A stretch of DNA of 64,000 bases from JALORV01 sp963712485 (GCA_963712485.1 CAVQID010000019.1:186001-250000); one strand, 5' to 3'. Numbered from the stretch's first letter, positions 17,710 through 27,394 are shown. Notes: generated by a model not told the origin, from the letters alone. Made by a program: numbers and translations.

Positions 17710-17792
17710 TCCATTCTGGTCGGCGCCTCATCCGGACGACGTGTCATCGTTCGCTAGAATCCGTCGCAACAGGCGACTGAAGGGAGAGCGCG

Positions 17793-18713
17793 ATGTCGAT
17801 GGCCGATCGCGACGGCTTCATCTGGTACGACGGCAAGCTGGTGCCGTGGCGCGATGCCACGACGCACGTGCTGACGCATTCGCTGCACTATGGGCTGGCC
17901 GTATTCGAGGGCGTGCGCGCCTACAAGACCGAGCGCGGCCCCGCGATCTTCCGGTTGAAGGAACACACCGACCGGCTCTTCAACTCGGCGAAGATCTTCC
18001 TGATGGAGATCCCGTACAGCCGCGAGCAGCTGGTCGAAGCACAGCGTGAGGTCGTGAGTGCGAACAAGCTCGAGTCCTGTTATCTGCGGCCGCTGGCGTT
18101 CTATGGCTCGGAGAAGATGGGCGTGAGCCCCAAGGGCGCCGCTGTGCACGTCGCTATCGCGGCCTGGCCGTGGGGCGCCTATCTCGGCGAAGAGGGCCTG
18201 CAGCGCGGCATCCGCGTGAAGACCTCATCGTTCCAGCGCCACCACATCAACGTCTCGATGGTGCGCAGCAAGACGGCGGGTCACTACGTCAATTCGATTC
18301 TCGCGAATCAGGAAGCGGTGCGCGACGGCTATGACGAAGCGCTGCTGCTCGATACTTCGGGCTTCGTCGCCGAAGGCGCGGGCGAAAACCTCTTCATCGT
18401 CAAGAACGGCAGGGTGTTCGAACCGGAGATGGTGTCGGGACTCACCGGCATCACGCGCGCGACGATCATCCAGCTGGCGCACGACCTGGGTTACGAGGTC
18501 GCATCGATGCCGATGACGCGCGACGACGTCTACCTGGCCGACGAGGCGTTCTTCACCGGAACCGCCGCCGAAGTCACGCCGATCCGCGAACTCGATGGCC
18601 GTGTGATCGGCGCGGGCCAGCGCGGCCCGGTCACGGAAAAGCTCCAGTCGCTGTTCTTCGAGGCGGTCAACGGCCGCGCGGCCAAGTATCACGACTGGCT
18701 CACGCTCGCATGA
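17793..18713 (+). CDS. ilvE: Branched-chain amino acid aminotransferase
   Basis: 306 residues. Class IV PLP aminotransferase: LHYGLAVFEGVRAY near the N-terminus, catalytic Lys160 in RSKTAGHYVNS, and the signature EGAGENLFIVKNG. It catalyses the last step of Leu, Ile and Val synthesis and the first step of their breakdown, with 2-oxoglutarate/glutamate. A Shine-Dalgarno AGGGAG precedes the ATG, and TAGAAT at 17755-17760 is a plausible -10 box. The stop overlaps the start of the zinc-finger gene by 4 nt (ATGA), an arrangement often seen in betaproteobacteria. Confidence 0.96.
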   Translation: MSMADRDGFIWYDGKLVPWRDATTHVLTHSLHYGLAVFEGVRAYKTERGPAIFRLKEHTDRLFNSAKIFLMEIPYSREQLVEAQREVVSANKLESCYLRPLAFYGSEKMGVSPKGAAVHVAIAAWPWGAYLGEEGLQRGIRVKTSSFQRHHINVSMVRSKTAGHYVNSILANQEAVRDGYDEALLLDTSGFVAEGAGENLFIVKNGRVFEPEMVSGLTGITRATIIQLAHDLGYEVASMPMTRDDVYLADEAFFTGTAAEVTPIRELDGRVIGAGQRGPVTEKLQSLFFEAVNGRAAKYHDWLTLA

Positions 18714-18931
18714 ACCCAACCGACACGCCCGTGAAGGGTCCGCACACCGAAGCGCCGTTCGTCGAGCTGGCTGCACGCGATCTGCCGGCCTTCTGCCCCA
18801 ACCCGGCGATGCCGGTGTGGAATCACCACCCGCGAGTGTTCCTCGATGTCGCCAGCACCGGCGAAGCGATGTGCCCGTATTGCGGCACCGTCTATCGCCT
18901 GCGGCCGGGTGAAGTGGCACACGGACACTGA
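18710..18931 (+). CDS. Small CHCC-type zinc-finger domain protein
   Basis: 73 residues ending in MCPYCGTVYRL, with FCPNP and NHHPRVFLD before it: the His/Cys pattern of the NDUFS6-like CHCC zinc-finger family. The mitochondrial relative is an accessory subunit of respiratory complex I; the bacterial role is not settled. Start ATG overlaps the ilvE stop. Confidence 0.88.
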   Translation: MNPTDTPVKGPHTEAPFVELAARDLPAFCPNPAMPVWNHHPRVFLDVASTGEAMCPYCGTVYRLRPGEVAHGH

Positions 18932-18953
18932 GGCAGCCGACGCGAGCCCGTCC

Positions 18954-19397
18954 ATGTCGCGGCTGACGAAACCGCTGCTGTTCGCCTCGCCGGAGGAATG
19001 CGAGCGCGCGTTTTACGAGGCGCTCGAAGCCGCAGACGCGGACGCCGTGGTCGAACTTTGGCTCGAGGATGACGACGTTGTCTGCATTCACCCGAACGGC
19101 CCGCGCCTGCTGGGTTTTGCGGCGGTGCGCGCCTCCTGGACTGCGATCCTTGCCAATGGCCCCTTGCATGTGCGCGGCACGTCGCGCAAGTCGCTCGATA
19201 CGCCGACGGTAGCCGTGCACAACGTCATCGAGGAAGTGCTGGTCGGCGAGGGTAAGGCCCAGCAGGTGGTGAATGTCATCGCGACCAACGCCTTCGTAAA
19301 GACCTCGGCCGGATGGAAAATGGTGCTCCATCACGCGTCGCAGGCCAGTGGCGGCGAGGTGGTCAGCACGTCGGAGCCGCACGCGATCCTCCATTGA
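18954..19397 (+). CDS. SnoaL/NTF2-like domain protein
   Basis: 147 residues with the cone-shaped NTF2-like pattern: ECERAFYEALEAADADAVVE helix, then VVCIHPNGPRLLGFAAVRASW and a C-terminal strand NAFVKTSAGWKMVLHHAS. Family members are small enzymes or binding domains, often stress-related; function not predictable. It sits between the zinc-finger gene and the hydrolase gene, whose start overlaps its stop, so it belongs to the ilvE unit. The ATG at 18954 gives the whole domain. Confidence 0.85.
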   Translation: MSRLTKPLLFASPEECERAFYEALEAADADAVVELWLEDDDVVCIHPNGPRLLGFAAVRASWTAILANGPLHVRGTSRKSLDTPTVAVHNVIEEVLVGEGKAQQVVNVIATNAFVKTSAGWKMVLHHASQASGGEVVSTSEPHAILH

Positions 19398-20371
19398 ATA
19401 CGCCGGACGCCACGCGGTATGTCGCGCCGGTCTGGCTGCCCGGCGGTCATCTGCAGACCATCGTGCCGGCGCGCCTGGTGCCGCTGCCGCGCGTTGCCTA
19501 CCGGCGCGAGCGCTGGGAATCCCCGGACGGGGATTTCATCGACGCCGACTTCGCGATGCCCGAACCGGAGGTGTCCTCGGCACCGCTGCTCGTGCTGTTT
19601 CACGGCCTCGAAGGCGACTCGCAGAGCCATTATTCGCGATCGCTGATGCGCGATGCCGCCGATCGCGGCTGGCGGGGTGTCGTCGCGCACTTCCGCGGCT
19701 GTTCCGGCGAATCGAACCGCCTCGTGCGCGCGTATCACTCGGGCGATTCGGATGAAGGCGACTGGATTCTCCGGCGCGTTCATGAACGCTGGCCGCTTGC
19801 GCCGCTTTATGCGGTCGGAATCTCGCTCGGCGGCAATATGCTTGCCAAGTGGCTGGGCGAGCGCGGCGAGGACGCCGGGTTCGTGACGGCAGCAGCGTCT
19901 ATTGGCTCGCCGCTCGATCTGGCCGCCGGCGGAGCCGCACTAGCGCGCGGACTGAACCGCGTCTACACGAAGATGTTCCTCGCCACGCTCAAGCCGAAGG
20001 CGCTGGCGAAGGTGCAGCAGTTTCCCGGTGTTGCCGATGTCGACCGGTTGCGCGCGAGCCGCAACCTGTACGAGTTCGACAACGAATACACCGCGCCGGT
20101 GCACGGCTTTCGCAGCACGGAGGACTACTGGAACCGCGCCTCGGGCAAGCCGTGGCTTGGCGGCGTGCGGATTCCGCATCTGGTGCTGAACGCACTCAAC
20201 GATCCCTTCGTCCCGGCATCGAGTCTGCCGCGCGCGCCCGAGGTTTCGCGCTACGTGCGACTGGAACAGCCGCAGCAGGGTGGACACATCGGCTTCGCAC
20301 GCGGCGCGCCGCCGGGTCGGCTGGACTACCTGCCGCAACGGCTGCAGGAGTTCTTCGTCCGCGGTGTCTGA
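19394..20371 (+). CDS. YheT-type alpha/beta hydrolase
   Basis: About 325 residues. Conserved features of the YheT/ABHD family: WLPGGHLQTIVPARL at the N-terminus, LLVLFHGLEGDSQSHY (oxyanion region), FRGCSGESN, the nucleophile elbow VGISLGGNMLAKW and a C-terminal GGHIGF catalytic His. It probably hydrolyses an ester; in other bacteria YheT is uncharacterised. The only start giving the family N-terminus is TTG at 19394, whose last two bases belong to the upstream TGA; no Shine-Dalgarno is visible, consistent with translational coupling. Confidence 0.88.
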   Translation: MNTPDATRYVAPVWLPGGHLQTIVPARLVPLPRVAYRRERWESPDGDFIDADFAMPEPEVSSAPLLVLFHGLEGDSQSHYSRSLMRDAADRGWRGVVAHFRGCSGESNRLVRAYHSGDSDEGDWILRRVHERWPLAPLYAVGISLGGNMLAKWLGERGEDAGFVTAAASIGSPLDLAAGGAALARGLNRVYTKMFLATLKPKALAKVQQFPGVADVDRLRASRNLYEFDNEYTAPVHGFRSTEDYWNRASGKPWLGGVRIPHLVLNALNDPFVPASSLPRAPEVSRYVRLEQPQQGGHIGFARGAPPGRLDYLPQRLQEFFVRGV

Positions 20372-20446
20372 TGATCCCGGCCCCGGCGTTCGCCGGGGTA
20401 CGGATGCCGGTGGAGAATGTATCGGCACCCGGCTTATTCTTCAGCC

Positions 20447-21031
20447 ATGGATGACAGCGTCATCGCGGCCATCGCCAAATGGCCCAACGTTCCGGCCGTC
20501 TACGGCTGGCTTTCGCTGACCGCGCGCGGCGAATGGCGCCTGCGTGGCGAAGCGATCAGCAACCCGGCCATCAATGAGTTCATCGGGCGCAACTACACGA
20601 CCGACGAAGGCGGTCGCTGGTTCTTCCAGAACGGACCGCAGCGGGTCTTTGTCGATCTCGACGTGGCGCCATGGGTCTGGCGTGTCGGTGCGTCTGACGC
20701 AGCTGGCGAAGTGCGGGCACACAACGGCACGGCGGCGCGCATACTGCAGGGCGCATGGCTCGACGATCACGGGCGCCTGTTTCTCCGCACCGATGTCGGC
20801 TTCGGACTGGTCGACTCGTCCGACACGAGTCGTGTTCTCGATGCTTTGCGCACCGATGGCCGGCACGCGGTCACGGCAGAAGAATTTGACGCCTGGCTGG
20901 CAGGACAGGGTCCGCGCTTGAGCGTCTGCGGCGAACCGATGGGACTGCGGGGTGACATCGACCTCGAGCGGCTTCGTGCCGATGAGGCGCCACATCGCTT
21001 CGGCTACGTCTGCATGCCCCGACCCGAATGA
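20447..21031 (+). CDS. Conserved betaproteobacterial protein of unknown function (DUF2946-like annotation possible)
   Basis: 194 residues, soluble, no signal peptide. Recognisable conserved stretches are AKWPNVPAVYGWLSL, EFIGRNY, GRWFFQNGPQRVFVDLD and PWVWRV; I recall proteins with this pattern next to YheT hydrolases in betaproteobacteria, but the family name is uncertain. The C-terminus looks variable. The gene starts 75 bp after the hydrolase and is probably co-transcribed. No enzymatic motif is evident. Confidence 0.75.
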   Translation: MDDSVIAAIAKWPNVPAVYGWLSLTARGEWRLRGEAISNPAINEFIGRNYTTDEGGRWFFQNGPQRVFVDLDVAPWVWRVGASDAAGEVRAHNGTAARILQGAWLDDHGRLFLRTDVGFGLVDSSDTSRVLDALRTDGRHAVTAEEFDAWLAGQGPRLSVCGEPMGLRGDIDLERLRADEAPHRFGYVCMPRPE

Positions 21032-21122
21032 CGTCCTTCTAGGGGCCTAACGGGCCGTTCCGCTGACCGGTTGGGGAGCCCGCTTAAGAACGGTCCGGCA
21101 CGCCGGCCGGCGCAGACGCGCG

Positions 21123-22217
21123 TCAGTCGAACACCGGCGACTCGACCCCAAGAATCTTGTGCAGCTTGGGGCTGGTTGTCGTGTACTGCAGATGCACCTT
21201 GCGCTCGGGAAAGACGTACCGGGTCGCGCCGAACGCCGCCAGCGCGGCTTCGTGGAAGCCCGAGAGGATCAACTTCTTCTTGCCCGGATACAGGTTGATG
21301 TCGCCGACGGCAAAAATTCCGGGCACGTTGGTTTCGAACTTTTCCGTGTCGACGACGATCTGCTTGCGCTCGAGATCGAGGCCCCAGTCGGCGATCGGTC
21401 CCAGTTTCGGTGAAAGGCCGAAGAACACGAGCAGGGCGTCCAGCGCCACGCGACGCGTAAGCCCGTCGAGCGACGTGACGCGAATCTCTGTCATCCGGCC
21501 CTGCGACTCCTCGAAGCCGCTCACCTGTCCGACGAGGAACTGCATCTCGTGCCGGTCGCACAACTCCTTCATCTTCGCCACGGAGGCCGGCGCAGCGCGG
21601 AAGCCGTCGCGCCGGTGAACCAGGACCACGCTTTCGGCCTTGCCGGCGAGGTCAAGCGCCCAGTCCAGCGCAGAGTCCCCACCGCCGGCAATGACGAGGT
21701 TACGGCCATGGAACTGCGCCGGATCCTTAACGCGGTAAAACAACTGCGAGCCGAGGAACCGATCGATGTCGGGAACCTTCAATGTGCGCGGCTGGAACGA
21801 GCCGACTCCGGCAGCAATGATCAGGACCTTCGTCAGAAATCGCGTGCCCTTGATCGTCTCGACGAAGAAGCGGCCGTCCTCCTGCTTCTGCACGACCGCG
21901 ACTTCCTGGCCGAGATGGAAGGTCGCACCGAAGGGTTCGATCTGCTTGAGCAGGCTGTCGGTGAGTTCCTTGCCGGTGCATACCGGCACTGCCGGAATGT
22001 CATAGATCGGCTTGTCCGGGTACAGCTCGATGCACTGGCCGCCGACGTCTTTCAGCGAGTCGATGACATGAGCCTTGATCTCCAGCAGGCCGAGCTCGAA
22101 CACCTGGAACAGGCCGACCGGACCGGCACCGACGATGACCGCATCGGTTTCGATCGCGCCAGCGGTATCGACCGGCGGCTGCAGCTGTTCGTTTTCGGAG
22201 GGCGACAGTGAATTCAT
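21123..22217 (-). CDS. Ferredoxin--NADP+ reductase, thioredoxin-reductase-like type
   Basis: 364 residues. FAD-binding VIVGAGPVGLFQ at the N-terminus, GGQCIELYPDKPIYDIPA, NAD(P)-binding VIAGGGDSALDW mid-protein, and GIFAVGDIN near the end. The absence of a CxxC redox pair separates it from thioredoxin reductase and fits the homodimeric YumC-type ferredoxin/flavodoxin reductase. It exchanges electrons between NADPH and ferredoxin. It lies 140 bp downstream of the bepA-like gene on the same strand. Confidence 0.93.
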   Translation of the reverse strand: MNSLSPSENEQLQPPVDTAGAIETDAVIVGAGPVGLFQVFELGLLEIKAHVIDSLKDVGGQCIELYPDKPIYDIPAVPVCTGKELTDSLLKQIEPFGATFHLGQEVAVVQKQEDGRFFVETIKGTRFLTKVLIIAAGVGSFQPRTLKVPDIDRFLGSQLFYRVKDPAQFHGRNLVIAGGGDSALDWALDLAGKAESVVLVHRRDGFRAAPASVAKMKELCDRHEMQFLVGQVSGFEESQGRMTEIRVTSLDGLTRRVALDALLVFFGLSPKLGPIADWGLDLERKQIVVDTEKFETNVPGIFAVGDINLYPGKKKLILSGFHEAALAAFGATRYVFPERKVHLQYTTTSPKLHKILGVESPVFD

Positions 22218-22357
22218 CGTGGCAGGTGTCCGTCGCCGGCGCCTTCGCGCAGCCGGGCAGGGAGTCGGGCGGGATCTCTAGGCGGCGCGCAATTGTACGG
22301 ATTCCAGCGACGCATCACGACGGGCGCCGGCGCGACGGGGTTGCGCCGCGGCCCGGT

Positions 22358-23932
22358 TCAACGCTGCTGACGCCCGTCGGCGGGGCTGCCGCGGCCGCCG
22401 GCCTCGCGCATCGCTTCCTGTTCGCGCTTGAGGTCGGCCTGCAGCTCGCGCACGCGCGCGTCGATTTCCGACATCGTGTAGAAGTCGCCGTCGTTGGCGC
22501 GGCGCGCCAGTTCCATCTGTTGCAGCGCCGCCGGCTTCACGCCGAGCAGCGCGTACATCTCGCCGATCGCCTGGTGCTGCAACGACTTGCGGCCGAGGGC
22601 CTCATAGCTGCGCCCGAGCAGTGCGTAATACGCCGGCTGACTCCGGGTGATGGCCGCCTGGTCGCGTAACACCGCGATGGCGAGCTGATGCTGGCCCGCG
22701 CGGTTCAGCACGTCGATGTAGTTCGCCACTGCGACCGTCGAAAGCGGGTAACGCGCGGCGACTTCGCGCGCGGCTTCAATCGCCTGCTTGCGTTCTTCGT
22801 CGTTCCTGGCGACCGCGAAACGCGTCTCGGAGACCAGCTTGTCGAGGATCGCCGACGACGCTGGGGTGGCGCGGCGGGCGGTCCGCGCGTTCTCGTAGGC
22901 GAGTTCGTTCATGCCGAGCTTCAGCGCAGCGAGACTCGCGCCATAGTAGGCACCGGCCTCGGAGGGGGCCGTGCGGTTCTTGAGCTGGCTGTTGAAATAG
23001 TCGAGCTGGTCGCGCCAGCCTTGCACGGTGGTCTCCTGCAGCACGCGCAGTCGTGCGCGGATCAGCTGAAAGTCGATCGAGTCGGCGCGCTGCTTGGTGC
23101 GCAGCGTGCGCGAACGGTTTTGCATGTCGCTGATGCGCTCGACCGTCAACGGGTGCGTGCGCAGGTACGCCGGCGCCGTGCCTTCGTAGAGCCGCGAGCC
23201 CTGCTGCAGCCGGCCGAAGAACTGCTCGAGGCCACGGCCATCGAACCCCCCATCCACCAGCGTGACGAAGCCCACGCGGTCGGCTTCGCGCTCGGCCTCG
23301 CGCGAGAAGTTAAGCTGCTGCTGGATCGCCGCGGCCTGCCCGCCCATGATCGCGGCCTGCGCCAGATCGCCACTCGAAGAACTGCCGGAGCGCGCCGCGA
23401 GAATCGCCAGCAGCAGCGCACCGATCTGGATCGCCATCGAGTCCTTCTGGTTGCCCAGCATGCGAGCGATGTGTCGTTGCGAAACGTGGCCGATTTCGTG
23501 TGCAAGCACGCCAGCAAGTTCTGACTCGTTCTGCGCGGCAATCACCAGCCCGCTGTGCACCCCGATGAACCCACCCGGCAGGGCGAACGCGTTCATCATC
23601 GGGTCGCGCACCATGAAGAACACGAAATCCATCGAGCGCGCCGCACTGACCGAAACGAGCTGGTAACCGAGGTGGTTGATGTATTCGTTCGCCTCGGCAT
23701 CGGCCAGATACGCGGGATCGCGGCGGATCTGCGCCATGATCTGTTCGCCGATCCGCCTTTCCAGCCCGGGCGACAGTTCTTCGCTGCCGGCTTCGCCCAG
23801 TGACGGCAGCTCGACCGACTGCGCGCGCACGGGCAGTGCCAACGGAGCGCTGAGCACGAAGGCGACGAGAAGGACGATGCCGAAGCGGGCGGCGTGGACG
23901 AACGAGGTCAAGGCCAGACACCTGGGGCGCAT
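22358..23932 (-). CDS. bepA: M48 family periplasmic metalloprotease with TPR repeats (BepA/YfgC-like)
   Basis: 524 residues. A signal peptide (about 1-37, ending VRAQ) precedes an M48 peptidase domain with the zinc motif AHEIGHVSQRH and the downstream ligand region EREADRVGFVTLVDGGFD; the C-terminal half is helical and TPR-like (ALLGRSYEALGRKS). BepA assists and degrades misassembled LptD and other beta-barrels in the periplasm. The ATG at 23932 gives a proper signal peptide; the open frame extends further upstream but only into the moaC promoter region. Confidence 0.92.
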   Translation of the reverse strand: MRPRCLALTSFVHAARFGIVLLVAFVLSAPLALPVRAQSVELPSLGEAGSEELSPGLERRIGEQIMAQIRRDPAYLADAEANEYINHLGYQLVSVSAARSMDFVFFMVRDPMMNAFALPGGFIGVHSGLVIAAQNESELAGVLAHEIGHVSQRHIARMLGNQKDSMAIQIGALLLAILAARSGSSSSGDLAQAAIMGGQAAAIQQQLNFSREAEREADRVGFVTLVDGGFDGRGLEQFFGRLQQGSRLYEGTAPAYLRTHPLTVERISDMQNRSRTLRTKQRADSIDFQLIRARLRVLQETTVQGWRDQLDYFNSQLKNRTAPSEAGAYYGASLAALKLGMNELAYENARTARRATPASSAILDKLVSETRFAVARNDEERKQAIEAAREVAARYPLSTVAVANYIDVLNRAGQHQLAIAVLRDQAAITRSQPAYYALLGRSYEALGRKSLQHQAIGEMYALLGVKPAALQQMELARRANDGDFYTMSEIDARVRELQADLKREQEAMREAGGRGSPADGRQQR

Positions 23933-23997
23933 TGGCGCCCGCGTCCGTATGATAGCCAGCGGAGTGATTTGTTCCCTGCCCGCAATGTTGACATTCG

Positions 23998-24480
23998 ATG
24001 AAGCCACTGACCCATTTTGACGCTGCCGGCAAGGCCCACATGGTCGATGTCGGCGATAAGCCAGCCACACACCGGATTGCGGTGGCCAGCGGCCGCATCA
24101 CGATGCTGCCGGCCACCCTGGCGCTGGTGCAGGGCGGCCAGGCGACGAAGGGCGACGTGCTGGGCGTCGCGCGCATTGCCGCCATCCAGGGCGCCAAGCG
24201 CACCTCCGAACTGGTGCCGCTGTGCCATCCCATCGCGATTACGCGCATTGCCGTCGAGTTCGCGATCGATGCCGCGGCGCATGCGATCCAGTGCACGGCG
24301 CGCGTGGAGACGCATGGTCCCACCGGTGTCGAGATGGAAGCGCTGACCGCGGTTCAGGTGGGCCTGCTGACGATCTACGACATGTGCAAGGCGGTCGATC
24401 GCGGCATGGTCATCGGCGATGTAAAGCTGCTCGAAAAGCACGGCGGCAAGTCGGGCAGCTTCGTCGCCGAATCTCCCTGA
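23998..24480 (+). CDS. moaC: Cyclic pyranopterin monophosphate synthase MoaC
   Basis: 160 residues, the full family length. Conserved LTHFDAAGKAHMVDVGDK, AKRTSELVPLCHPI, VETHGPTGVEMEALTA and TIYDMCKAVDRGM. It converts the MoaA product to cPMP, the first stable intermediate of molybdenum cofactor synthesis. It diverges from the bepA-like gene over 65 bp. The stop TGA shares a base with the ATG of the next gene. No other moa gene is nearby. Confidence 0.96.
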   Translation: MKPLTHFDAAGKAHMVDVGDKPATHRIAVASGRITMLPATLALVQGGQATKGDVLGVARIAAIQGAKRTSELVPLCHPIAITRIAVEFAIDAAAHAIQCTARVETHGPTGVEMEALTAVQVGLLTIYDMCKAVDRGMVIGDVKLLEKHGGKSGSFVAESP

Positions 24481-25404
24481 TGCGATTCGTTTTCGGCGCA
24501 GGACGTACACGCCGCGCTGGACCTCGACCGGCTCGCCGATGCGCTGGCCGCGATGTTCGCGGCAGCACCGGTGGCGCCATTGCGCCACGCGCATGCGCTT
24601 TCGGACAGCGACTCGCTGCTGTTGATGCCGGCCTGGTCGGCGCAGGCGCTGGGCGTGAAACTGGTCACCGTGATGCCCGGCAACCGCGCGCGGGGACGGG
24701 CGACGGTCAGCGCGGTCTACCTGCTGTTCGACCGCGACAGCGGAGCGGCGCGCGCCGTCATCGACGGTGAGTCCCTGACGCTGCGGCGCACCGCGGCGAT
24801 GTCGCTGCTGGCCGCGCGCCATCTGGCGCGCTCCGACGCGCGCAACGCGTTGATTATCGGCACGGGCACGCTGGCACCGTACATGGCGCACGCGCATGCG
24901 CGCGCCCGCTCACTCGAGCGCCTATGGATCTGGGGGCGCCGCGGCGAAGGCGCGCAGACGCTGGCGCAACGTCTGCGCGACGAAGGACTGCCGGCGCAGG
25001 CGGTCGAAGACCTCGAAACCGCGGTGCGCGGCGCGGACGTGATCAGTTGCGCGACAACGTCGACGCAACCGATCGTGCGCGGTGCCTGGATCGCGCCCGG
25101 CACGCACCTCGACCTGGTCGGCGGCTTTCGCCGCGGCATGCGCGAAGCCGACGACGAAGCGATCGGGCGTGCGCGCATCGTTGTCGACACCTATGCGGGC
25201 GCGCTGGCGGAAGCCGCCGATATCGTCGAACCGCTGGAGCGCGGTGTAATCACGCGCGCTGCAATCGTCGCCGAGCTTGCCGAAGTCGTTGCCGGGGCGC
25301 GCCAGGGCCGCACCAGCGCCGCCGAGATCACGCTCTTCAAATCAGTCGGCACGGCTATCGCCGACCTGGCCGCCGCGCAGCTCCTGCTCGAGCGCACCGC
25401 CTGA
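24480..25404 (+). CDS. Ornithine cyclodeaminase/mu-crystallin family NAD(P)-dependent enzyme (frameshifted near the start)
   Basis: About 307 residues. PGNRARGRATVSAVYLLFD, GESLTLRRTAAMSLLAA (substrate loop), the Rossmann segment ALIIGTGTLAPYM and DVISCATTSTQP identify the OCD/mu-crystallin superfamily; sequence style is close to delta-1-pyrroline-2-carboxylate reductase-like members. The true N-terminus starts at the ATG overlapping the moaC stop (24480); the frame shifts around 24495-24499, where one G appears extra (MRFVF then AQDVHAALDLDRL). The substrate is unknown; ornithine cyclodeaminase activity should not be assumed. Confidence 0.84.
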
Positions 25405-25504
25405 CTCTCGTTGGCCGATTCAGCACGAAGCATTCAGTGCGCCGGTCGGGATGACCGCGAAACCAATCAGCCGCTGGCGGAAGGCGAGAGCGCGCCGTTC
25501 GTCT

Positions 25505-25622
25505 TCGCGGAGCGCGCGGCCGCTCCGGAGCGCAGCCGACAAATCAGTGTTGAACGCACGCGCCAGCGGGCGTGCCGCTTCGAGTGCACGTGCGGACTGC
25601 AAGGTCGCATACACGAGGAACG
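25505..25622 (+). repeat. Dispersed intergenic repeat, copy A
   Basis: About 118 bp between the convergent OCD-like and recN genes that align with 30269-30388 over their whole length, roughly three-quarters identical by eye. The exact shared core is TCCGGAGCGCAGCCGAC followed after two bases by ATCAGT; a second conserved block contains GTGCACG and TACAC. A partial, more diverged repeat of the core (AGCCGACCAACTCATCTTGA) follows at about 25646. The remaining 337-bp gap (25405-25741) holds no supported gene. Confidence 0.6.
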
Positions 25623-25741
25623 CTCGTCACCCGGTGGCTCCCGAGCAGCCGACCAACTCATCTTGAGCGCACGCGCAGCGTGGGTTCTGGAGCAAGTGCA
25701 CGTGCATCGGTAAAGCCGATGTCAACACCTGCGACGCTGGA

Positions 25742-27394
25742 CTAACCCGCCAGCATCTCGCGCGCGTGCTTGCGCGTGGTTTCGGTGATCTCTTGCCCAC
25801 CGAGCATGCGCGCCAGTTCTTCCACGCGCGCGCGGCGTTCGAGCAGGCCCATGGTCGAAACCGGGCGCTGGTCCGCAGACATCGACTTGCGTACCGCGTA
25901 GTGCTGGTCGCCGCGCGCAGCCACCTGGGGCAGGTGCGTCACGCACAGCACCTGCCGGCTCTGGCCCAGTTGCTTCAGCAGCCGACCCACCGTTTCGGCG
26001 ACGGCCCCGCCGATGCCGGCATCGACCTCGTCGAAGATCAGTGTCGGTACCGGCGTCGCGCTCGCTGCAATCACGGCGATGGCCAGCGAGATGCGTGCCA
26101 GTTCGCCGCCGGAGGCCACGCGCACGAGCGGCTTCACCGCGACGCCCGCGTGCGCCGCCACCTGCATCTCCGCGCGTTCGTTGCCGTGCGCCGACGGTTC
26201 GGACGGCGTCAGCTGCACATCGAAGCGCCCGCCGCTCATTGAAAGGTCCTGCATTGCGCGCGTCACTTCGGCTGCCATCTGACGGGCCGCTGCGGCGCGC
26301 AGTTTCGAGAGCTTCTGCGCCACGCTGTCATAGCGCTTCTGCGCAGCCGCCTCGCGCGCACGCAGCGCATCGAGGTCACTCGCGGCGGACAGCGCGGCCA
26401 GTTTTTCGCGTGATTCGCCCAACAGACCCGGCAGCGCTTCAGGTGCCACGCGGAACCGGCGCGCGGCGCCATGCAGCGCCGCGACGCGCGCTTCGACGTC
26501 GGCCAGTCGCGACGCATCGAGGTCCGAACGATCGGCGTAACGCTGCAACGCCGAGACGGCTTCTTCGAGCTGCACCTGCGCGCCGTCGATGAGTTCGACG
26601 ATCGGCTTCAGTCGCTCGTCGTAAGCCGCGAGCTGAGTCAGGCGGCTTGCCGCCGTCGCCACCCGGCTCAACGCCGCTGCGTCGGACTCGCTCAGTGCGT
26701 CCACGGCGGTGCGCGCCCCCTCGAGCAACGCCGCAGCGTGCGACAGGCGCTTGTGCTCGGCTTCGACGCGTTCCCACTCGCCGGCTTCCGGGACCAGTGC
26801 ACCGAGTTCGTCGACGAGCCAGCGCAGCCGCTCCTGCTCCGCAATCGCGCTGGCCGCCATCGCCTCGGCCTGTTCGCGCGCCCGCTGCTCCTGCTTCCAC
26901 TCGGCATAAGCCGCGGCGACGGCGCTTCGCGCTGCGCCGAGTGCACCGTGTTCGTCGAGCAGCGCCAGCTGCGCGGCCGGCCGCAGCAGCGACTGATGTG
27001 CATGCTGGCCGTGCACATCGACCAGCTGCTCGCCGAGGTCACGCAGTTGCGTCAGCGTGACGGCGGCGCCGTTGATGAATGCGCGGCTGCGCCCATTGGC
27101 GTCGATCGTTCGCCGCAGCATCAGGATGTCGGCGTCTTCGCCAGCGAGCTCGTTGTCGGCCAGCCACTGTGCGACCTGAGCGGTTGGGCGGAACTCGGCG
27201 GCGATGTCGGCGCGCGCGGAGCCTTCGCGCACGACATCGGCCTCACCGCGTTCGCCAAGCGCAAGCAGCAGCGCGTCGATCAGGATCGATTTTCCTGCGC
27301 CGGTTTCGCCGGTCAGCACGGTGAAGCCGGGGGCGAACTCCAGTTCGAGCTCATCGACGATGACGAAGTTGCGGATCGCGAGCGAGACCAGCAT
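25742..27394 (-). CDS. recN: DNA repair protein RecN
   Basis: 550 residues. SMC-like ATPase: Walker A in TVLTGETGAGKSILIDALLL at the N-terminus, long coiled-coil middle, and C-terminal RVASGGELARISLAI (ABC signature) with LIFDEVDAGIGG (Walker B). RecN acts at double-strand breaks with RecA. The gene is downstream of nadK on the same strand with 32 bp between, the common proteobacterial nadK-recN pairing. Confidence 0.97.
   Translation of the reverse strand: MLVSLAIRNFVIVDELELEFAPGFTVLTGETGAGKSILIDALLLALGERGEADVVREGSARADIAAEFRPTAQVAQWLADNELAGEDADILMLRRTIDANGRSRAFINGAAVTLTQLRDLGEQLVDVHGQHAHQSLLRPAAQLALLDEHGALGAARSAVAAAYAEWKQEQRAREQAEAMAASAIAEQERLRWLVDELGALVPEAGEWERVEAEHKRLSHAAALLEGARTAVDALSESDAAALSRVATAASRLTQLAAYDERLKPIVELIDGAQVQLEEAVSALQRYADRSDLDASRLADVEARVAALHGAARRFRVAPEALPGLLGESREKLAALSAASDLDALRAREAAAQKRYDSVAQKLSKLRAAAARQMAAEVTRAMQDLSMSGGRFDVQLTPSEPSAHGNERAEMQVAAHAGVAVKPLVRVASGGELARISLAIAVIAASATPVPTLIFDEVDAGIGGAVAETVGRLLKQLGQSRQVLCVTHLPQVAARGDQHYAVRKSMSADQRPVSTMGLLERRARVEELARMLGGQEITETTRKHAREMLAG

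Noticed and set aside
25411..25713. Short plus-strand and minus-strand frames in the OCD-recN gap
   Set aside because: They coincide with the dispersed repeat; similar frames in copy B arise from the repeat sequence itself and lack start signals or composition of real proteins.
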